64,000 nucleotides of DNA, from positions 16,980-80,979 of the forward strand of contig JAKCPI010001938.1 in the NCBI GenBank assembly GCA_023213315.1, written 5' to 3'. The DNA comes from Euborellia annulipes (taxonomy: Eukaryota; Arthropoda; Insecta; Dermaptera; Anisolabididae). Position numbers and translations under genes: made by a program. A model generated the notes under the pieces. That model was not told where the DNA came from and searched no databases. It saw only the letters and a program-made list of their open reading frames with translations. How positions within the stretch are numbered: the stretch's first letter is position 1; each line of letters begins with the position of its first letter. Below are positions 22,695 through 33,100 of this stretch, one piece after another.

Positions 22695-23370
22695 ATAAAT
22701 AAAAAAATCTGGTGTGACTGGCGCACAGCACACAACTTTCTCTTACCTTCGGTAATCGAAAGTTGTGTACTGTGCTTGTCTCACCAGATTTTTTGTGTCG
22801 ACATGTATTTAGTTTCCGACAGTAGGGTACAATTGAATTCAAGATGTAAAATTTATAAGTATGGGAAAATATTTATATTTTGTTACCATGGCAACCATTT
22901 CTCCTATCTTTTCTATGGAGTACAAGAGTAAAGTGGTCTTCAGAAGATTTCAATGGCAAAATGAGAATATACATTTGAAAGAGAATCTATACAATAATTG
23001 ATTTATGAATTAAAAAAAAATCGTTGGAGAGAATTTTGAAAAAATCGAAAAAAACTGAAAAAGTGCATCAGTAAAGTACTAGTACTCTTTGGTCGATTTT
23101 GTTCAAAAGCTTCGTGTCACGTCCCAGGGGGTGCCTAACTTAAATATAAAATTTCAACATCCTAGCTCTTTTCGTTCTTGAGATATTTTGTTCACAGACA
23201 GACACACAGACAGACAGACCATGTCGCGAAAACCACTTTTTTGGATTCAGGGGACCTCAAAACGTTAAGATCCATCAAGATCTCGACATCGAATTTTTGA
23301 CATGAACCCAATACTTTCTCTCTATATATATTACATATATACATAGGTAAGAGAAAGTAAAAAAGATGCC
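22695..23370 (+). repeat. Rep-A, near full-length reference copy
   Basis: The left end is a hairpin (AATCTGGTGTGACTGG ... CACCAGATT) with inner arms ACACAACTTTC/GAAAGTTGTGT. The body contains GGCAACCATTTCTCC, TCAGTAAAGTACTAGTAC, a CAGACAGACAGAC tract, and ATCTCGACATCGAATTTTTG. The right end is a second, AT-rich hairpin bounded by ACTTTCTC and GAGAAAGT. There is no coding frame. About 675 bp; hairpins at both ends are unusual for SINEs or ordinary MITEs. Confidence 0.75.
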
Positions 23371-23619
23371 GTTTTAGAATTAAAGCCAGAAAGCACTGCA
23401 ACCAACAGAAGCATCATCCAAATTGAGATAATTTTATTTAAGGATAATTAATTTAAATGATGTAATGAAAGGATGTTAAAGAGATTTCAAGGATGAATGA
23501 ATATTAGAAGTTAAGAGGGATGGCGAAGCGAAGCGAAGGTGGCGAGATTTAGGTCGGGGCTGAACAGAGAGCTATTTTAATTTAAGAACTAATCTAACTC
23601 ATTTTCAGTTTATGACAGA

Positions 23620-24155
23620 GGAAAAGTACCTATAGATATGTATATAAATAGAGAGAAAGTATTGAATTCATGTCAAAAATTCGATGTCGAGATTTTGATG
23701 GATATACAAGTTTTGAAGCCTCTTGAGTCCCGCAAAAATAGTCTGTCTGTCTGTGAACAAAATATCACAAGAACGAAAAGAGCTAAGAGGTTGAAATTTT
23801 TTCAGTTTTTTTTCGATTTTCTAAAAATTCGCTCAAACGATTTTTTTTTAAATTCAAAAATCAATTATTTTTTAGATGTTCTTAAAAATGTATATTCTCA
23901 TTTTGTCATTGAAATCTTCTGAAGACCACTTTACTCTTGTACTCCATAGAAAAGATAGGAGAAATGGTTGCCATGGTAACAAAATATAAATATTTTCACA
24001 TATAAATTTTACATCTTGAAAATCGAAAGTACCGTACTGTCGGAAACTAAATACATGTCGACACAAAATATCTGGTGAGACAAGCACAGAACACAACTTT
24101 CGATTACCGAATATAAGAGAAAGTTGTGTGCTGTGCGCCAGTCACACCAGATTTT
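23620..24155 (-). repeat. Rep-A copy with internal deletion
   Basis: It carries the AT-rich hairpin end, the ATTCGATGTCGAGATTTTGA block, a shortened middle (the TACTAGTACT block is lost) and a complete ACACAACTTTC terminal hairpin ending at 24155. Confidence 0.7.
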
Positions 24156-24420
24156 TTTTTAAGAGAATTCATCTCGTATCCTTGATGGGAAAACTGACCA
24201 CCAGATTTTATCAAAAAAAATTTTAAACTAATATAAAAAAAAAAATTATTTCCACCTTATTGACGTTTCGGGGACTAAATATCACACTCAATGAATGTGT
24301 TGAGGATGAGAATTTTTTTTTAAACAACTTTGTTTATATTTGACGGAAGTGTATTGCGGATTTAAAGGTTTTTGAATTTCTCCAATGAGTAATTTTTTTC
24401 AATTTGTATTTATTAATGTG

Positions 24421-24464
24421 CCAGGACCGACGTTTCGATCGCATAGGACCATCCTCAGGGCCAA
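24421..24464 (-). ncRNA. Hammerhead-like module
   Basis: On - : stem I GGCC, core CTGAGGA, T, stem II GGTC...GATC with one G-T pair, GAAAC, GTC, then GGTC closing a 4-bp stem I (one G-T pair). All conserved core positions fit CTGANGA...GAAA. Confidence 0.45.
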
Positions 24465-24650
24465 GTCATTGTCAATAAATATACAGATCCTCCAAAGGTC
24501 ATATTAGCAAAAGACATTATTAATTTAATAATTCCAATGACCAAATTCGATAGAATCTTTGTCCATAGCACATACACTCTATCGAATTTGGTCATTGGAT
24601 TTATTAAATTAATATCTTTTGCCAATATGATCATATATTTATAATGGCTT

Positions 24651-24692
24651 GGCTCTGAGGATGGTCCTATAGATGAGATCGAAACGTAGGCC
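24651..24692 (+). ncRNA. Hammerhead-like module
   Basis: Stem I GGCT pairs with GGCC at the end (one G-T). Core CTGAGGA 24655-24661, stem II GGTC 24663-24666 with GATC 24677-24680, GAAA 24681-24684. The cleavage triplet is GTA, allowed by the NUH rule. Confidence 0.45.
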
Positions 24693-24962
24693 CTGGCATA
24701 TTAATAAATATACAATAGCTACTAGCTGCTTGCTCATTGGAGAAATCCCGAAACTTTTAAACTTTGTTTATGTTTCGGGGCCAAAACGTCATACATCTTA
24801 TTTCTTTGCTTCCTTTTAACAAATCACCTTCTGAAGATGGATGTTATTTAGTCCACGAAAGATTTTAAATAAAAAAAAATCAATTTTTGAGCTGTAAAAA
24901 AAACTATTTTTTTCTTTCACCGTAATAGAAAAGTGAAGAATGATTTATTAAACTGTACCAAT

Positions 24963-25215
24963 CAGTGGCGGATCAAGAGGAGTTTCTCGCGAAGGGGGGG
25001 GATAATCTGGTGTGACTGGTCGCCACAATTTTTTCTTATTATCGGAATTTAAAGGTGCATTCTGTAGTTTTTTACCAGAATATATATACAAATCAAATTT
25101 TTAAAATTTTACATTAAAAATACATTTTTTTTTTTTCGAAAAAAAGTATTTTTTTTTTTTAAATCTCAGGGGGGTAATTACCCCCCTTTATCCCCCCCCC
25201 TTGTATCCGCACATG
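24963..25215. mobile_element. hAT-like MITE inserted in a retrotransposon remnant
   Basis: It starts CAGTGGCGGATCAAGAGG and ends TTGTATCCGCACATG. The flanks are GTACCAAT and CTTCCAAT, an 8-bp duplication with two differences. Orientation is opposite to the copy at 9840. Confidence 0.7.
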
Positions 25216-25345
25216 CTTCCAATTAAATGTCTCTTTAGTCTTTTTTTGAAGATGTCTTGATTTAGTGCCTCCTTTATTTGCTTTGGGAGCATATTAAACA
25301 TTTTAGGTCCCATTGCCTCTTCCGATCTCTCTCCCAACACTATAT
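25216..25345 (-). pseudogene. Non-LTR retrotransposon RT C-terminal fragment
   Basis: The - strand reads SEEAMGPKMFNMLPKQIKEA then FKKRLKRHLIG, the usual C-terminal tail of arthropod non-LTR reverse transcriptases. It is interrupted by the MITE at 24963-25215; the 3' remainder probably continues below 24955. Confidence 0.6.
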
Positions 25346-25704
25346 ACATATACTACACACTATATCCGCCCTTGGTACCAATAGGGTGACAGATTTACTG
25401 AATAATTTTTTTTTTCTTGTTCAAGTCCTCTCATCAGGGGTGTGGTATTTTCAAGAAGATGAAAATGGTGCAGCAAGTGTTCTAGTCAGACAGCATCTGC
25501 GTCGTATTCAATTTAAATTGAACAAATTTTTATATTAGAAACTGTTTGGTTATTTTATTGCAAGGAATTATTTATTTATATGCATTGCAAAAGAAAGATG
25601 AATTTGTTAATAAAAGAAGATCTATCTATTGGATGAGTGATAAAAATATTCATGCTTCATTCACAGGCAATTGAGCCAATTATGTAGTTAAGTTTATTGC
25701 TCAC
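25346..25704. other. Unassigned sequence
   Basis: A + strand open stretch at 25422-25538 (peptide with GVWYFQEDENGAASVLVRQH) has a T-rich tract before it but no clear start or donor. It is probably chance or an old retroelement fragment. Confidence 0.25.
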
Positions 25705-25790
25705 CAGAAGGGACTAAGCTCTGAGCCCAGGACCGTCGGCCTCCGTGGGGGGCTGCGGATGCTGTTGCTACTAAATCGGAAGATGGACAT
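25705..25790 (-). CDS. Candidate first coding exon of an unidentified gene
   Basis: The - strand ATG at 25790 (GACAATGT context, in-frame TGA upstream) opens 28 codons beginning MSIFRFSSNSIRSPPRR and ending SELSPF, then a TTCTG|GTGAGC donor at 25705/25704. The exon leaves two bases of a codon. The 600 bp upstream (25800-26400) is less AT-rich than its surroundings and largely repeat-free, as expected for a promoter and 5' UTR. The exon at 28947-28892 ends in the same phase, so the two may be alternative starts. The family is not recognised and the next exon was not found. Confidence 0.4.
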
Positions 25791-26582
25791 TGTCGCTTCG
25801 AGATCGTTCGTTCAGAGTAATAATAAACAACAATAACAAGGTTGAAACAATCAACACAGTCACAAAATGATGGTGATGGTGATGATAAACGAAGGGTATG
25901 ATGATGATGAAAAAAGGGTGAGGGTGTCACATCACAGCATCATGAAAAATAAAAAAAAAATAGGAAAAAAAAGACCTCCTACATGAGGAAATGGGTGATA
26001 ACAAGACACAAGACAATTCCTCGGTAACCACACACACACACATACACAAGTGATAAAATGTTTAATGAACTCCGGCTCTATGCTTCTTCTTGCGTCTAAT
26101 CATATTCGCATGTTGATATGAATAGGGGTGTGCATCGGGAGTGGGGGGGAGATATATTCTGTGCTTCCTATCGCTGCCGAATGAACACTAAACCTAAACT
26201 AAAAGCAAGCAGGCAGCCTGCCAAGGGACGTAACGAATGCGCAGCATCGATCCCTAGGGCGTAGTGGGAGGCGCATGCGGGAGATGAGCTAAGATGTGTG
26301 TGTGTACAGCGCTCGCCTTAAAAACGACAGGAGCACAGCATCCGAGGGTGGGTGGACTACCAAGTCAAATAAAATGTCAAAATGTGATTCCCAACCTGGG
26401 AGTTGGATCAGGGGGGGGGGACAATAAATAAGTGTGGGGCGATGAGTATTCAAAGGGGGGAAGATTATTAGAGTTTTCTAAAATATAAAAGAAGAAAAAT
26501 ACCTGAGGAACTTAATTCATTTTTAACTTTGAAATAAAGTAGCGTAAACAATTTATAGCTGAGTTGTTATATTAATAAGAGA
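25791..26582 (-). promoter_or_regulatory. GC-enriched, repeat-poor region; possible promoter or 5' UTR
   Basis: 26090-26360 has CpG-containing words (GCGCATGCGGG, GTAACGAATGCGCAGC, ACAGCGCTCGCC) rare elsewhere in the window, and no transposon signature. It lies directly upstream of the candidate - strand exon ending at 25705. Transcription start and elements are not defined. Confidence 0.3.
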
Positions 26583-26764
26583 GTAAAAATGCAGCTAAGG
26601 TTATTTATTTATTTGGTTAATTCACACAGCTGACGTTTCGGTTCCGTGTTTGAACCTCTTCCCTGGCGAAAAATCAGCCTGAAGATGGTTCAAACACGGA
26701 ACCGAAACGTCAGCTGTGTGAATTAACCAAATAAATAAATAACCTTAGCTGCATTTTTACCCTC
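26583..26764. repeat. Compact foldback element with hammerhead-like module
   Basis: Arms of about 75 bp (26583-26660 and 26690-26764) are near-perfect inverted copies containing AATGCAGCTAAGG and GACGTTTCGGTTCC. It is the smallest member of the family. Confidence 0.85.
26673..26720 (+). ncRNA. Hammerhead-like module
   Basis: Core CTGAAGA 26679-26685, stem II GGTTC 26687-26691 pairing perfectly with GAACC 26699-26703, GAAA 26704-26707, CGTC 26708-26711. Stem I is CAGC with GCTG, leaving one unpaired A after the GTC. The - strand copy in the left arm has lost the CTGA. Confidence 0.45.
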
Positions 26765-26944
26765 TTATTAATGAAATAAAGTAGCTTACTTTTTTTTTGT
26801 TAAAATCATTTTTTGTACGTAAATGCAGATGCAGATCACAGAATCCATGAATTTGAATCAATTTGAACCGTGTTAATTTGTACAGTGAGCGCCACAATTA
26901 AGTCCCCACCTGATAGCTTTAGCCTCAAGTATATGGTGGTATAT

Positions 26945-27324
26945 AGGGGCGTTATAAGGGGGGGGGCCGAGGGGGCCCGGGCCCCCTGAAATTTTCCAAA
27001 TCACAAACACATATAGGAATATTAGACAATAATGGGTCTCGCCCCCCCCCCCGAAATGTTTGCTCGGTCCCGTAGCACGAAAATTTGGTTCCCAAAAGGG
27101 GGAATGTTCCGCGAGTGGCAAAATTTTTGCTCTAAAAAAAAAAATTTTCACGGCGGGAAAATTTTGGGTTCGGAAGGGCGCGGGCGGCACTGGTATTTTT
27201 GGTTCGAGGCAAAATTTTTCGTCAAAAAAGGTAAAATATTTTTAAGGACGGGAAAAATTGGTTCCGCTAAATCAAAATTTTGAAACAGCCCCCCCCCCCC
27301 AAAAAAATTTCTATATACGCCCTG
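26945..27324. mobile_element. hAT-like MITE with internal subrepeats
   Basis: It is flanked by TGGTATAT (26937-26944) and TGGTGTAT (27325-27332). The ends are AGGGGCGTTATAAGG and TATACGCCCTG, with long G and C runs inside. The interior repeats GCAAAATTTTTG-like and AAAATTTTGG words. The open frames over it are artefacts. Confidence 0.7.
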
Positions 27325-27584
27325 TGGTGTATAGTGAAATAATTTTAACGGCCGAAAAGGTAAAACGTAAAATCTGGTACAGGATATTTTACCTTTTTGT
27401 ATATACCTGTATTTCCCTAAATGGCCTCAGCAGGCGAGATGAAAACTTCAAAAGATTTCAAGGGTAAAATGAGAATAGAGTATCTAAAAACATATTGATT
27501 TTTAATCAAATAGGAAGAATAAATGAGCAAGCAGCTAGTTATATAAACATTTAAAAATTTAAAGATAGTAAGTATTTTATTTTG

Positions 27585-28013
27585 GTCACTTCAAGATGGT
27601 GGTTGAAAAATAAATAAAAAAATTTTGTTAAAAATTATGTTTTTTATATCAGAGTATTCTTTTGGACATCTGGCTTACAAGTTTGCGCAAGATACACTTG
27701 TTTCGGCACCATAAAATGCCGTCTTCAGAGCCAATTTAACTACAAAGAATATACAAATTTAATGATACAATCTTGTAAATATATTTCTTTAGACATTAAT
27801 TAAATTAATTTAAATTAAATTAATGCCTAAAGAAATATATTTACAAGATTGTATCATTAAATTTGTATATTCTTTGTAGTTAAATTGGCTCTGAAGACGG
27901 CAATTCATGGTGCCGAAAGTCAGATGTCCAAAGGAATACTCTGATATAAAAAACATAACATTTTTAACAAAATTTGTTTTATTTATTTTTCAACCTCTAT
28001 CTTGAAGTGACCA
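27585..28013. repeat. Foldback element with hammerhead-like cores
   Basis: The arms (27585-27819 and 27785-28013, meeting in an AT-rich centre) share CAGAGTATTCTTTTGGACAT and TCACTTCAAGAT. Cores: on - in the left arm CTGAAGA, a GGCA/TGCC stem II and GAAACAAG; on + in the right arm CTGAAGA and GGTGCCGAAAG. The GTC is lost in both. Confidence 0.8.
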
Positions 28014-28891
28014 AGAATAAAACTACTTACTGATCTTCAAATTAATTATTTACTGGTCTTCACTAAAAAACTTAAGATATTTTTTGTGTGAAACGTCCAT
28101 TGGTTAAAATCCTGTCTGTGTACCAGAAACTGGTAATAAAGACATTTTTTTTAATTGATTGAATCCCACATTGCTTGTAGTGAGGGACAATAAGCATTCT
28201 CTCATGTGATTAATTCATTGTTTTTTTTTTTTTATAAAGGGTAAAAGAAAATGCAAATCTTGATTGGAATTCTAATGAGCAATTTTATATTTAAAATGTG
28301 AATATCTCCATTTTATCTACTGTGTGTGTTATAGGAGAAAATATCAATTAAGAATGTCATTTAAAGACAACAACCATGCCTAAACGATTCGTATAAAAAT
28401 TCAGAAAAAGAATAAAACGAATGTCGTAATCTATTAATACTTTTCACAAGTACTTTGAACAATGTTTTTGTAATTATTTCAAATCATAAATGCTGTTTTA
28501 TATATATAATATTGAAAATAGATACAAATGACAAATGAATTTTTCTCCAAAGTGTCCTTTTGATGAAGGAAAGATTGTAATCCCGTAGATAACAATATCG
28601 GGTATATTCATTTGAATATTTGATTGTGACAGAATATATCGATGGATCATAATGAAAATTAAAAATATGATTTTATTTTAATATTTTATAATAAAAAATA
28701 AAAAGGATAATAATTATAAATTATCTCAATGAAAGATATCAAAGTTATGTTTGATTTAGTTAATAAATTTTATCAAAATAAAATAAAAATAAAATATCAT
28801 TTCAGTTTATAAATTAAAAATTATAATTATTTACTCATTTGATATGAAACGTATTTATATATTAAATAATAAAAAAGAAATAAAAACTCAC
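28014..28891. other. Very AT-rich sequence downstream of the - strand exon
   Basis: It contains no recognised repeat and no supported exon on either strand. It would be intron if the - strand gene is real. Confidence 0.3.
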
Positions 28892-28947
28892 GTTGTTTGC
28901 TCGAATATTGTAGGCAAAGTATTCTCTGGATTCATTTTTGAAGCCAT
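28892..28947 (-). CDS. Candidate first coding exon, head-to-head with golgin-97
   Basis: The - strand ATG at 28947 (AATAATGG context) gives 18 codons, MASKMNPENTLPTIFEQT, plus two bases, ending at a consensus CAAC|GTGAGT donor (28892/28891). A second Met at codon 5 is an alternative start. It lies 890 bp from the golgin-97 start on the opposite strand, so the pair could share a promoter. The protein family is not recognised; no second exon could be assigned in the AT-rich sequence below. A single short exon with a good donor can occur by chance. Confidence 0.4.
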
Positions 28948-29837
28948 TATTAAGAACAATTAAGAAAAATCAATATATAGAAACAGAGTAAAACAATAAA
29001 ATAATTAAAAATGTAAAAGATCACACACTGTCATGAACACTAATTAGGAAATTAAAATGGACAAGCCCAGGTAAAATTGTACCTGAAATAAGTGTCTTTA
29101 GAAATTTTGAAATTTACTTTTTAAATTTGATTGGTGGAAAAGATCACGTGATCAACGATTTTAAGAAGTTGATCTCAAAGATATCACAAAAACAATTAAA
29201 AAAAATATTTTTTTGCTAAATTTAATAAATATAAAATAACATTTAAAACTTATAATAAAAATATATTAAATTAATTTTGTTTACTTTTTTCTAATATTAA
29301 ATTTTATTAGATCTTTTAAAATTTTAATTTTCTAAATTTTTTGTTAAGACAAGTTACTCGACCTTCTGGTAAAAATTGGAACTAATTTTGTTGTCTTAAA
29401 TCAACCTAACCTCACTCTCTTGATTCACATTTATTTAAGCAAATTATCAATTCTTAAAGATGGCATGACATTACATATTAATTATTCCTATTTTAGATAA
29501 CAAAAAAAAACTTTCTTTTTTCTGATTTATTGTCAATTTCTACAATTACTCTTTAATCTCTTTTATTTTCATTTTGTTATAATATGGAAATTCTTCTTAT
29601 CGGACATAAATGATGATTAAATAAAAATAAAATAATGATGCAAGTGAAAATTATATATTTTAAAAGTGAATTTTAGATAGAATAACATATTTTCTTTTAT
29701 TAAGCTAATAGATTTAAATATTTCAGGTGAGAAATTTCTATTATTATTTTTATTATTATAAAAATATATTCTTAATTATTTTATTTTATTTTTTTGTAGA
29801 ATAGTTTATTTACATATATATTATTAAAAAAGACAAA
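28948..29837. promoter_or_regulatory. Divergent upstream region of golgin-97
   Basis: AT-rich, largely repeat-free 890 bp between the two putative starts. Possible 3' splice sites just before the golgin ATG (TTTCAG near 29726, TTTTTTGTAG near 29799) suggest that the golgin 5' UTR may be spliced. No TATA box, initiator or factor sites can be assigned with confidence. Confidence 0.35.
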
Positions 29838-30128
29838 ATGTTTGCTACTTTAAAAAATAAAATAAAAGAAGAAACTGGCAGTGATTTAAATAAAATAACT
29901 TCATTATTGAATAGTCCATTACAAAAAGAAAATTCCCAAGAAGAAAGACATTCAAGACAAAATAGCGGATCAAGTATTAGTAGTTTAGGAATAAGCACCC
30001 TTGAGGAGTCGAATAATTCAATAACCACCACACCCACAACCGGCAACGTTAAAACATCACCTTCAGCAACATCACCAGCAGCTTTGCTCAAACAAGACAG
30101 CACTGAACTCAAATTAGCTGATGGAAAA
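29838..30128 (+). CDS. GOLGA1: GOLGA1 exon 1 (start codon, N-terminal tether motif and Ser/Thr linker)
   Basis: 97 codons, phase 0 end at AAA|GTAAGA. The start is chosen because [16 protein letters not shown] matches the conserved golgin-97 N terminus and the context CAAAATGT is acceptable. After an amphipathic helix the chain is polar (SGSSISSLG, then a Thr/Ser/Pro stretch), probably disordered. Confidence 0.93.
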
Positions 30129-33100
30129 GTAAGAATATCTATAACATTAATTTATTATTACCATATGCTGCTTACAACCTAGAAAATAAAAAGCCAGTTG
30201 AGGGGAGGATATATAACAAATTCTGGTATTAATATGGCATCCACCTATACTCCCTTGGAAAGTGAATTTTCGTTCAATACAAAAAACGTCACCCCCATAT
30301 ATAATTTTATTTTTGTTTATATACCGTATTTTGCTTACTCACAACAGCTGATTTTTTCGTAACTTTGACAGTACGTTCTTTTTCAATTATTTAGTGACAT
30401 TGACATAATTCTAGGGGTGGGTTTCCAGTCCACCGAAATCTTCAACCCGGATGAATTCTTTGCCTTAAATAAATATCTCTTCTTATTTTTAGTTACCATT
30501 GCATCTCGTGGTTTTCCAAGAGTTTTCTAATATAAAAAAATTTATATTCTTTTTTATAAAAAAAATAACTCTCACCCCAAAAAAAAAAAAAACTTTCTGA
30601 TTATATTTTTTTTAAATAAGTTAAATAAAATTGATATAATTATGATGATACTAATGAATGTTTATGTACTGTAAAAATATCCCATAATTTGGTGTATTAT
30701 TTCGCTCTTTTTCGTTATCATTAAAGTGTTAATAAATAGCTAGACAAGTGACCTGTTTATTTTTGTTTTTTTAAACACTCACACTTTTTTCCCATTCACA
30801 CACACATACACACAGCCTTTTCGGCAACTCAGGCCATATAAGACCTTGATGATAACCGTTGATTAATTAATATATATATTTAAGCTAGGCTTAAATAAAA
30901 TCATCGGACTGTTTGGCATCCGAACCCGCGACCCTTGGTATAGAAGGCCAGCAGCCCCCTACACCAAGCGAGGTTTTGTTTACATTCAAACATTAAGACT
31001 CCCAAAACCCAGAGCGATTCTCGGTCTTGACAATTTATTTGTATCTCTCTCTTCTGGTTAAATTCCGTGCTAGAAAAAATCCCTAATTAAACATCTGGAA
31101 GCTTTTATTTAATATTTATTCATGAGGAAGAATGCATTTATTTTGTATTAATAAATAGAATAACAAACATTGACATTGAAAAACCCTTCTGTAATTTTTC
31201 TTAAATTGTGTTTGTTTTGTTTTTTATAGGTATTAACACAAAAAGAAATAAAAAAATTAGAAAAACGTGAAATGGAGTGGAGATTAAAATTACAAAAGAA
31301 AGATGAGGATTGGATAAAAAAATGTGAGAAAAAAGAAGAAGAATGGAAAAAACTTTTAGAAGATAAACAAAAAGAATGGAAGAAAAGTATTGAAGTATTA
31401 GAAAATGAAAAATTAGTTTTAGAAGAAGAAAAAAGGGAAGTGTTTATTCAAAAAAAATCCCTGGAAGATTCATTAAAAGTAGCTGAAGGTAAATGAATCC
31501 CTTTTTTTTTTAAGAAATTGTTAATTAATTATTCAAAATGATGACACTAGGTGAAAGCAATGCCCACCCCATCCCTGATTTTGGAAAAATTTCTTTTTTT
31601 TTTTTTCAAGCAGGAGCAGACCAAATTTAAGACTTATCCATATTGAAATGATTCTGGTTAATTTATAACAATATTTATTTTATAATATTGTCCCATTGCT
31701 GATTGATTATAAAAGTCTCTTTGCCTGTATATTAATGCAATTAGAAAAGGCATAAGTGGGCTTTAACTTTAGCACTCACTATACATAAGGGGCCATCCAT
31801 TAATTACGTCACACCTAAAAGGGGGGAGGGTATCACCAGAATGTGACATTATGTGACAAGGGGCAGGGGGGTGAAAAACCTTGTGACGTCACATTTCAAA
31901 ATTCGAGATGCCCAAACGCGAAATTTATAGGTGAACAAAAAAATTTTTAATATTTACGAACGCAATCTATATTTTTTAATACTTTAGCACTCTCGCTATG
32001 AGATTATTTATTATTATTATAATTAGCATAATTAGGTGTTTATTATTGATAAAATTGGAAAATGTGTGACGTCACATCAGGGGGGAGGGATTTTTAAAAA
32101 TGTGACAAAGACGGGGGGAGGGGTTAAAAAGTCTTGAAATTCGTGTGACGTAATTTATGGATGGCCCCAAATGATAATCATCTTGACTGATAAACATGCT
32201 ACCTAATTTAAATAAACGTGGCGGATAACTGTTATCGTGAAATTATATAATTTATATACACACAAAATTTCTCTTGAGAGATTCTAAAAACAAAATATTA
32301 AAATTGAAAGATTTCATGTCCGTATGTATATATAGTAAGTCCATCTGTCAATTGAAACGCCCAGCTGTTTGGGTTTCATTCTATTTAATTTCTCCAATGA
32401 TATAAAACTGACTTTATGTTTTATCGATTAGAGTGAAGAAAATTAAGCCTATATATATAAAACTTTTTTCATAGAGCTGTTTACGTTGGAACAACCCGAT
32501 GAGTCACTCTTTGATCCGACCATTGAAAGGGTTGTAATCAAGGGCGGATACAAGGGGGGGGGGGGGTAAAGGGGATAATTACTCCCCCTGAGATTTGAAA
32601 AAAATACTTTTTTTCGAAAAAAAATGTATTTTTAATGTAAAATTTTAAAAATTAATACTTAAAAATTTGATTTATATTTATATTCTGGCAAACAAGTACA
32701 AATGCGCCTTTAAATTACCGAAATTAAGAAAAAAATGTGTGCTGTACGACCAGTCACTCCAGATTACCCCCCCCCCCCCGAGAAACACCTCTGGATCCGC
32801 CACTGGTTGTAAACAAGGTAATTGCAAAAATAGTCACAATTCCGAACATCAAGTCTACAATTAAAATTACACAGCTTTGTTAGATATTAAAATTATCATG
32901 TAACATTTCCCATAGAATTAATCGTTATTCAATGAAATCCCCGAAACGTCTCACTGGATTGTAAAAAATTGAAGTCTTTTTATTTTTGGCTCCTCCTCCT
33001 GTTTAAGCAACTTTTCTGCCATAATTTAATGAGACAAGTTGTTAATACCTACATTTTTCGCTTATTTAAATTAATAAATACTTGGTTATATGTTTTTCAT

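Larger units (their letters stand above)
24250..24860. repeat. Nested foldback elements with hammerhead-like modules
   Basis: An inner palindrome (arms about 24370-24560 and 24580-24760) holds two modules, one per strand. Outer GACGTTTCGGGG at 24261 and CACGAAAG at 24857 belong to a second, older foldback interrupted by the inner one. The inner arms end in ATTTCTCCAATGAG and its complement. Confidence 0.75.

Noticed and set aside
27032..27283. Overlapping + frames rich in KIFG and GKI
   Set aside because: They arise from AAAATTTT subrepeats and G runs inside a hAT-like MITE.
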